Shown piece by piece: positions 60,769 through 64,000 of a stretch of DNA of 64,000 nt. Below the pieces are notes generated by a model, which saw nothing but the letters and a program-made list of their open reading frames with translations, ran no database searches and was not told where the DNA came from. The position numbers and the translations under genes were made by a program. The stretch's first letter is position 1. Each line of letters begins with the position of its first letter. This DNA comes from Desulfobacterales bacterium (GTDB taxonomy: Bacteria > Desulfobacterota > Desulfobacteria > Desulfobacterales > JAEINQ01). The stretch lies in the NCBI GenBank assembly GCA_016342285.1, contig JAEINQ010000014.1:1-64000 (forward strand), written 5' to 3'.

Positions 60769-61917
60769 ATGAAATCGATAACTATCGCAATTGTCGCTCT
60801 TGCTGCAGTTTTTCTGGGTTTTCAGCAGGTTGGGAGCATGGACAGGAAAGTGGAGAAGCCGATGATGGAGAAACCGCAACAAACGAAAACGGCCGTATTT
60901 GCCGGTGGGTGTTTCTGGTGCACGGAGTCTGATTTCGAAAAGATTGACGGGGTGGTGGAGGTCGTTTCCGGTTACAGCGGCGGCCGTGTGGAAAATCCGA
61001 GCTACGAGCAGGTTTCGGCCGGCGGCACCGGCCATGTGGAGGTGGTACGGGTAACCTACGATCCGGCCCGGATCAGTTACGAAGACCTGCTGGAGGTGTT
61101 CTGGCGGCATGTGGACCCCACCGATCCCGGTGGCCAGTTCGCAGACCGGGGCGCCCAGTACCGGAGCCTGATCCTCTATGGTGATGAAACCGAAAAACGC
61201 CTGGCCGAGGCCTCTAAGGACCGGTTGGCCCGAAGTGGCCATTTTGCCAAGCCCATCGCCACGGAGATTCTGCCCCTGGGCGCCTTCTACGAGGCCGAGG
61301 ATTACCATCAGGACTATTACAAGAAAAATCCCCTGCGATATAAATGGTACCGTAGCGGGTCGGGACGGGACCGGTTTCTGGAAAAAGCCTGGGCTGATGC
61401 CAAGATCGATCTTAAAAAGAGCGGCGTGGCCATGGGTGCAAAGGAGAGTTCCTACGTGATCCCGGACGATGCGACCCTGAAAAAGACGTTGAGCCCGATC
61501 CAGTACAAGGTGGCTCGCAAGAACGGCACCGAAACGCCATTTCGCAACGAATACTGGGACAATCACCAAGGCGGTATTTACGTGGACATCGTTTCCGGGG
61601 AGCCCCTGTTCAGTTCGACGGACAAATTCGAGTCCGGTACCGGATGGCCCAGCTTCACCAAGCCCCTGGTGCCCGAAAATGTTCGGGAACTCACGGACAC
61701 GAACTTTTTCATGACCCGCACCGAAGTGCGCAGCAAATACGCTGACTCCCATCTGGGGCATGTTTTTAACGACGGACCGGTGCCCACGGGGCTTCGGTAC
61801 TGCATCAATTCGGCGGCATTGAGGTTCGTTCCCAAAGCAAGTCTTGCCGCCGAAGGTTACGAAGCGTTTGCCGACCTGTTTAAGGCAGGCAGCCTTTCCG
61901 CGGGGAGTGCCCAATGA
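60769..61917 (+). CDS. msrAB: Secreted bifunctional methionine sulfoxide reductase MsrA-MsrB
   Basis: A 382-residue fusion that reduces both epimers of methionine sulfoxide. Residues 1-20 are a signal or anchor ([20 protein letters not shown]), so it acts in the periplasm. The MsrA domain (~40-205) has the catalytic GGCFWCTE motif, with Cys48 encoded by a normal cysteine codon. The MsrB domain (~230-365) has [37 protein letters not shown] with the catalytic cysteine; the zinc CxxC pairs of many MsrBs are absent. It repairs oxidised methionines of periplasmic proteins such as the Met-rich Cus components (inference). Its TGA overlaps the ATG of the HMA-domain gene (ATGA), so the two are translationally coupled. 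Confidence 0.93.
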   Translation: MKSITIAIVALAAVFLGFQQVGSMDRKVEKPMMEKPQQTKTAVFAGGCFWCTESDFEKIDGVVEVVSGYSGGRVENPSYEQVSAGGTGHVEVVRVTYDPARISYEDLLEVFWRHVDPTDPGGQFADRGAQYRSLILYGDETEKRLAEASKDRLARSGHFAKPIATEILPLGAFYEAEDYHQDYYKKNPLRYKWYRSGSGRDRFLEKAWADAKIDLKKSGVAMGAKESSYVIPDDATLKKTLSPIQYKVARKNGTETPFRNEYWDNHQGGIYVDIVSGEPLFSSTDKFESGTGWPSFTKPLVPENVRELTDTNFFMTRTEVRSKYADSHLGHVFNDGPVPTGLRYCINSAALRFVPKASLAAEGYEAFADLFKAGSLSAGSAQ

Positions 61918-62210
61918 AAGCCTTTATCGCATTGTCATTGGTGTTCGTGGCCGTTTTGGGGTGTGTTGCCGGTGCGACGGGTGAAGGGGATGCGGCGTTG
62001 CACCAGGCAACCTTTTACGTGGCCTGATACGACGTCGGCAAATCAGCCCTGGAAGGGCTCGACGGCGTACGCCGGGTGACCAGCGGTTTCAAGGGGACGA
62101 GGGAGGTCAACACGGTGACCTACGATCCGACGCGCGTCTCCCCCGACCAAATGATTCAGGCCCTTGAGGCCGCTGGCACCTACCAAGGAATGGTGGACGA
62201 ACCCGAATAA
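61914..62210 (+). CDS. Small secreted HMA-domain protein, probable selenoprotein (in-frame TGA)
   Basis: A 98-residue protein missed by standard ORF calling. The ATG at 61914 overlaps the msrAB stop. [17 protein letters not shown] is a signal peptide with a lipobox-like VLGC (Cys17). The mature part reads ATFYVA, then TGA (62025-62027), then [45 protein letters not shown] and a TAA. This is the heavy-metal-associated fold (beta-alpha-beta-beta-alpha-beta); the TGA falls in the metal-binding loop before helix 1, where MerP-like proteins have cysteine. A hairpin with SECIS features follows (62034-62063). The protein is either a selenoprotein or a recently nonsense-mutated gene; the intact downstream frame and the coupling to msrAB favour the former. 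Confidence 0.8.
62034..62063 (+). promoter_or_regulatory. Candidate bacterial SECIS hairpin in the HMA-protein mRNA
   Basis: AGCCC-UGGAA-GGGCU (62045-62059) is a 5-bp stem with a 5-base loop whose second base is G, 24 bases after the UGA. The stem can extend outward, after unpaired bases, with GUC (62034-62036) and GAC (62061-62063). This agrees with the bacterial SECIS consensus for stem size, loop and distance. Confidence 0.6.
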
Positions 62211-62422
62211 GGGGTCGGGGCCGTTGGGGGCTTGGCCCCAGCAAAATTTCTATCGCGTTTGGAGCCGTCAATTTTGGGTGACTTGAGTTGTCTGAAAAGA
62301 CCTGCCGATCGTCTGTATTGAAACGCTTTTCCGGCAAACGCGATACTTGACACAGGTTTGGGGGTGTGCGATCAGTTCCGGGCTGTTTTTACCTCGGTTC
62401 AAATCCGGACAGGAGATTGCTC

Positions 62423-63544
62423 ATGCTCACCAGCGCCCAGATCATTGAAAAAGCCCATTCCCTCAATTTTGAGGATGTCGGATTCACCACCGCCGAACCC
62501 TTTGAAAGCCAGAAGGAAATTTTGGCCGAGCGCCGCGAGGCATACGCCTGGGCCATGGATTCGGGTCTCGACCTGATGGCCGGAACCGATCCGAAAACGG
62601 TCCTGCCCGAAGCCCAAACCGTCATTGTTCTCATGGAGGTCTATTTCCGACAGGCATATCCCGCCTCCCTGGAACCTTTTTTCGGCCGTTGCTATCTTGA
62701 TGATGATCGGGTCACCAAGGACGGTCTGGCTGTCCGCCTCCGGGCCTTTCGGGATTATCTTCGGGAAAACGGCATCCGATCCAAGGTCCCCTTTCACCTG
62801 CCCCACCGGCTCGCCGCGGCCCGGGCCGGCATGGGGACCTTCGGCAAGAACTGCCTCTTCTATTCCAATGCCGTGGCCCGGCAGAGCTCCTGGGTGCTCC
62901 CCATCGCCGTGGTGGTGGACGCCGCGTTCTCGCCGGGAACCCCGACCCTTGAGGTGGGGTGCCCGGACTGGTGCAAAAATGTCTGCCTGGTCGCCTGCCC
63001 CACCGGCGCCTTGAAGGGCTCCCGTCACATCGATCCGCGAAAATGCATTTCATTCCTGACCTATTTTGGCCAGGGGATCACCCCCCGCCAGCTCCGTGCG
63101 CCCATGGGGCTATGGATCTACGGATGCGACCGGTGCCAGAATGTCTGCCCGCGAAACGCCGCCTGGCTGGCCGCGGACCTCCCTCCCAATCTTCGTGCAA
63201 AAGAAAAGGCCGGTGCTTTCGAACTGTCAAAACTCTTGCACATGGACCGGCCGTATTTTGAGCAACGGATCTGGCCCCACATGTTTTACATGTCGGCCGA
63301 TGACCTGTGGCGCTGGAAGATGAACGTGGCCCGGGTCATGGGCAATACCCTGGATTCAAAATATGTGCCGGAGCTGATCCGGGCATTTAGGGAAAACGAC
63401 GATGACCGGGTGCGCGGCATGTGCGCCTGGGCCCTGGGTCGAATCGGAACCGATGAGGCACGCCGGGCTCTGGCCGATTTTCGCGGCCGGGCCGAGGGCG
63501 CCGTGGTCGAAGAGATAGTGGCCGCCCTGGACGGCCGGTCCTGA
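62423..63544 (+). CDS. Epoxyqueuosine reductase-like iron-sulfur protein (QueG family)
   Basis: A 373-residue protein. The ATG at 62423 follows AGGAGA; the frame upstream to 62366 is rejected. An N-terminal cobalamin-type domain (IIEKAHSLNFEDVGFTTAEPF; RYLRENGI-like region; LAAARAGMGTFGKNCLFY) is followed by two [4Fe-4S] motifs (CPDWCKNVCLVACPTGAL and CDRCQNVCPRNAAWL). The C-terminal ~70 residues form a HEAT repeat (VRGMCAWALGRIGTDEARRAL), as in QueG. The length matches QueG (~375-380). The reaction would be the last step of queuosine synthesis on tRNA, but the first cluster motif has odd spacing, so a QueG-related reductive enzyme is also possible. Confidence 0.82.
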   Translation: MLTSAQIIEKAHSLNFEDVGFTTAEPFESQKEILAERREAYAWAMDSGLDLMAGTDPKTVLPEAQTVIVLMEVYFRQAYPASLEPFFGRCYLDDDRVTKDGLAVRLRAFRDYLRENGIRSKVPFHLPHRLAAARAGMGTFGKNCLFYSNAVARQSSWVLPIAVVVDAAFSPGTPTLEVGCPDWCKNVCLVACPTGALKGSRHIDPRKCISFLTYFGQGITPRQLRAPMGLWIYGCDRCQNVCPRNAAWLAADLPPNLRAKEKAGAFELSKLLHMDRPYFEQRIWPHMFYMSADDLWRWKMNVARVMGNTLDSKYVPELIRAFRENDDDRVRGMCAWALGRIGTDEARRALADFRGRAEGAVVEEIVAALDGRS

Positions 63545-63645
63545 TACCGGCAGTGTTCAAAGGTGAAACAGTAGGCAACAACGAAGGATTTGTGTAACGC
63601 GGATATCGGGCTTTTTACGGAACCGTCAAGATTGAGATGCGCCGG

Positions 63646-64000
63646 TCAGTTCAAGGACGATGCATCGTCATCCCGAACGGCCTCGATCAGGTTGCTTTCT
63701 CGGCGATAGACACACCGACCTGAGAACCAGGTCTCTTCGACGTTGATATTTTTGATTTGAGACGGTTCTACCTTGAAAAGGTCCTCATCAAGGACCGTGA
63801 ATGCGGCGTTTTTCTCGGGGGAAATAGTGCCCATTCGATTTTCGTTGAACCCGGCGTAGGCGGCATCGATGGTCATCATTTGAAGCGCGGCATCGACCGA
63901 AATCCGTTGATCTTCGTTAGGGTGATTCACTGCCGCGTGGATGCCGAGAAGCGGATAAAGTCTGGCTATCCTGGCTTTTGCATACAGATAGGCATCGGAG
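63646..64000 (-). CDS. Amidohydrolase (YtcJ-like), C-terminal part; gene runs off the window
   Basis: The minus-strand frame is open to the window's right end and encodes at least 117 residues ending at 63646: YLYAKARIARLYPLLGIHAAVN, EDQRISVDAALQMMTIDAAYAGF, MGTISPEKNAAFTVLDEDLF and a short tail. These match the end of the YtcJ-type amidohydrolase family (metal-dependent hydrolases, ~550 residues), namely the last barrel helix and the composite beta domain. A GTG at 63928 is not a real start. The substrate is unknown. It converges with the QueG-like gene. Confidence 0.8.
   Translation of the reverse strand, partial: SDAYLYAKARIARLYPLLGIHAAVNHPNEDQRISVDAALQMMTIDAAYAGFNENRMGTISPEKNAAFTVLDEDLFKVEPSQIKNINVEETWFSGRCVYRRESNLIEAVRDDDASSLN

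Noticed and set aside
61914-62024. Separate 37-residue peptide ending at the TGA
   Set aside because: The sequence after the TGA continues the same HMA fold in frame, so termination there would leave half a domain.
1-64000. tRNA, rRNA, insertion-sequence transposase or prophage genes
   Set aside because: None found on either strand; the dispersed repeats have no coding capacity and no transposase lies in the window.

Overview
The window is about 64 kb of GC-rich bacterial chromosome. Gene content suggests an anaerobic or sulfate-reducer-like member of the Desulfobacterota (inference): an rnfCDGEAB operon, acyl-CoA oxidation genes, sigma-54 control, two probable selenoprotein genes, and a very high density of short dispersed palindromic repeats. 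I see no rRNA, tRNA, CRISPR array, transposase or phage module.

Layout. 0.4-7.1 kb: a lipase/esterase, a TPR-methyltransferase, a flavin amine oxidase and a SWIB-domain protein lie among three copies (one intact, two broken) of an unrecognised secreted protein built of three ~37-residue repeats. The intact copy has a textbook sigma-54 promoter and an 11 x 9-bp tandem repeat in its leader. 7.8-13.7 kb: a tripartite RND multidrug efflux operon. 14.1-18.6 kb: two acyl-CoA dehydrogenases and two crotonase-family proteins with a remnant of a deleted acyl-CoA synthetase. 19.3-22.4 kb: a sigma-54 activator, an OsmC protein and an unknown protein whose 3' end is duplicated at 5.8 kb. 22.5-32.2 kb: a same-strand carbohydrate or sugar-acid catabolic cluster (ALDH, GPH symporter, Gfo/Idh/MocA oxidoreductase fused to an SCP2-like domain, IlvD/Edd dehydratase, ThDP enzyme, IclR regulator). 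32.7-37.3 kb: a MocR regulator divergent from a PLP decarboxylase and a threonine-dehydratase-like enzyme. 37.4-44.1 kb: a universal stress protein and the complete Rnf complex. 44.6-51.5 kb: an oligopeptide-type ABC transporter operon ending in an M20 peptidase. 51.8-58.2 kb: a Cus/Czc-type heavy-metal efflux operon with a Met/His-rich periplasmic protein. 58.9-64 kb: MscS channel, rhodanese, MsrAB, HMA-domain protein, QueG-like protein and the end of an amidohydrolase.

The most notable observations are two genes that ordinary ORF calling breaks: a periplasmic rhodanese (59854-60261, minus) and an HMA-domain protein overlapping msrAB (61914-62210, plus). Each has one in-frame TGA where a redox or metal-binding cysteine is expected, and each TGA is followed at the correct distance by a hairpin with the hallmarks of a bacterial SECIS element. 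Together with MsrAB and the Cus pump they look like a periplasmic redox/metal defence island.

Intergenic DNA is largely made of at least ten families of short imperfect inverted-repeat elements (69 to about 215 bp), several with near-constant length between copies. One copy abuts a truncated gene, so these elements appear to have shaped gene decay here.
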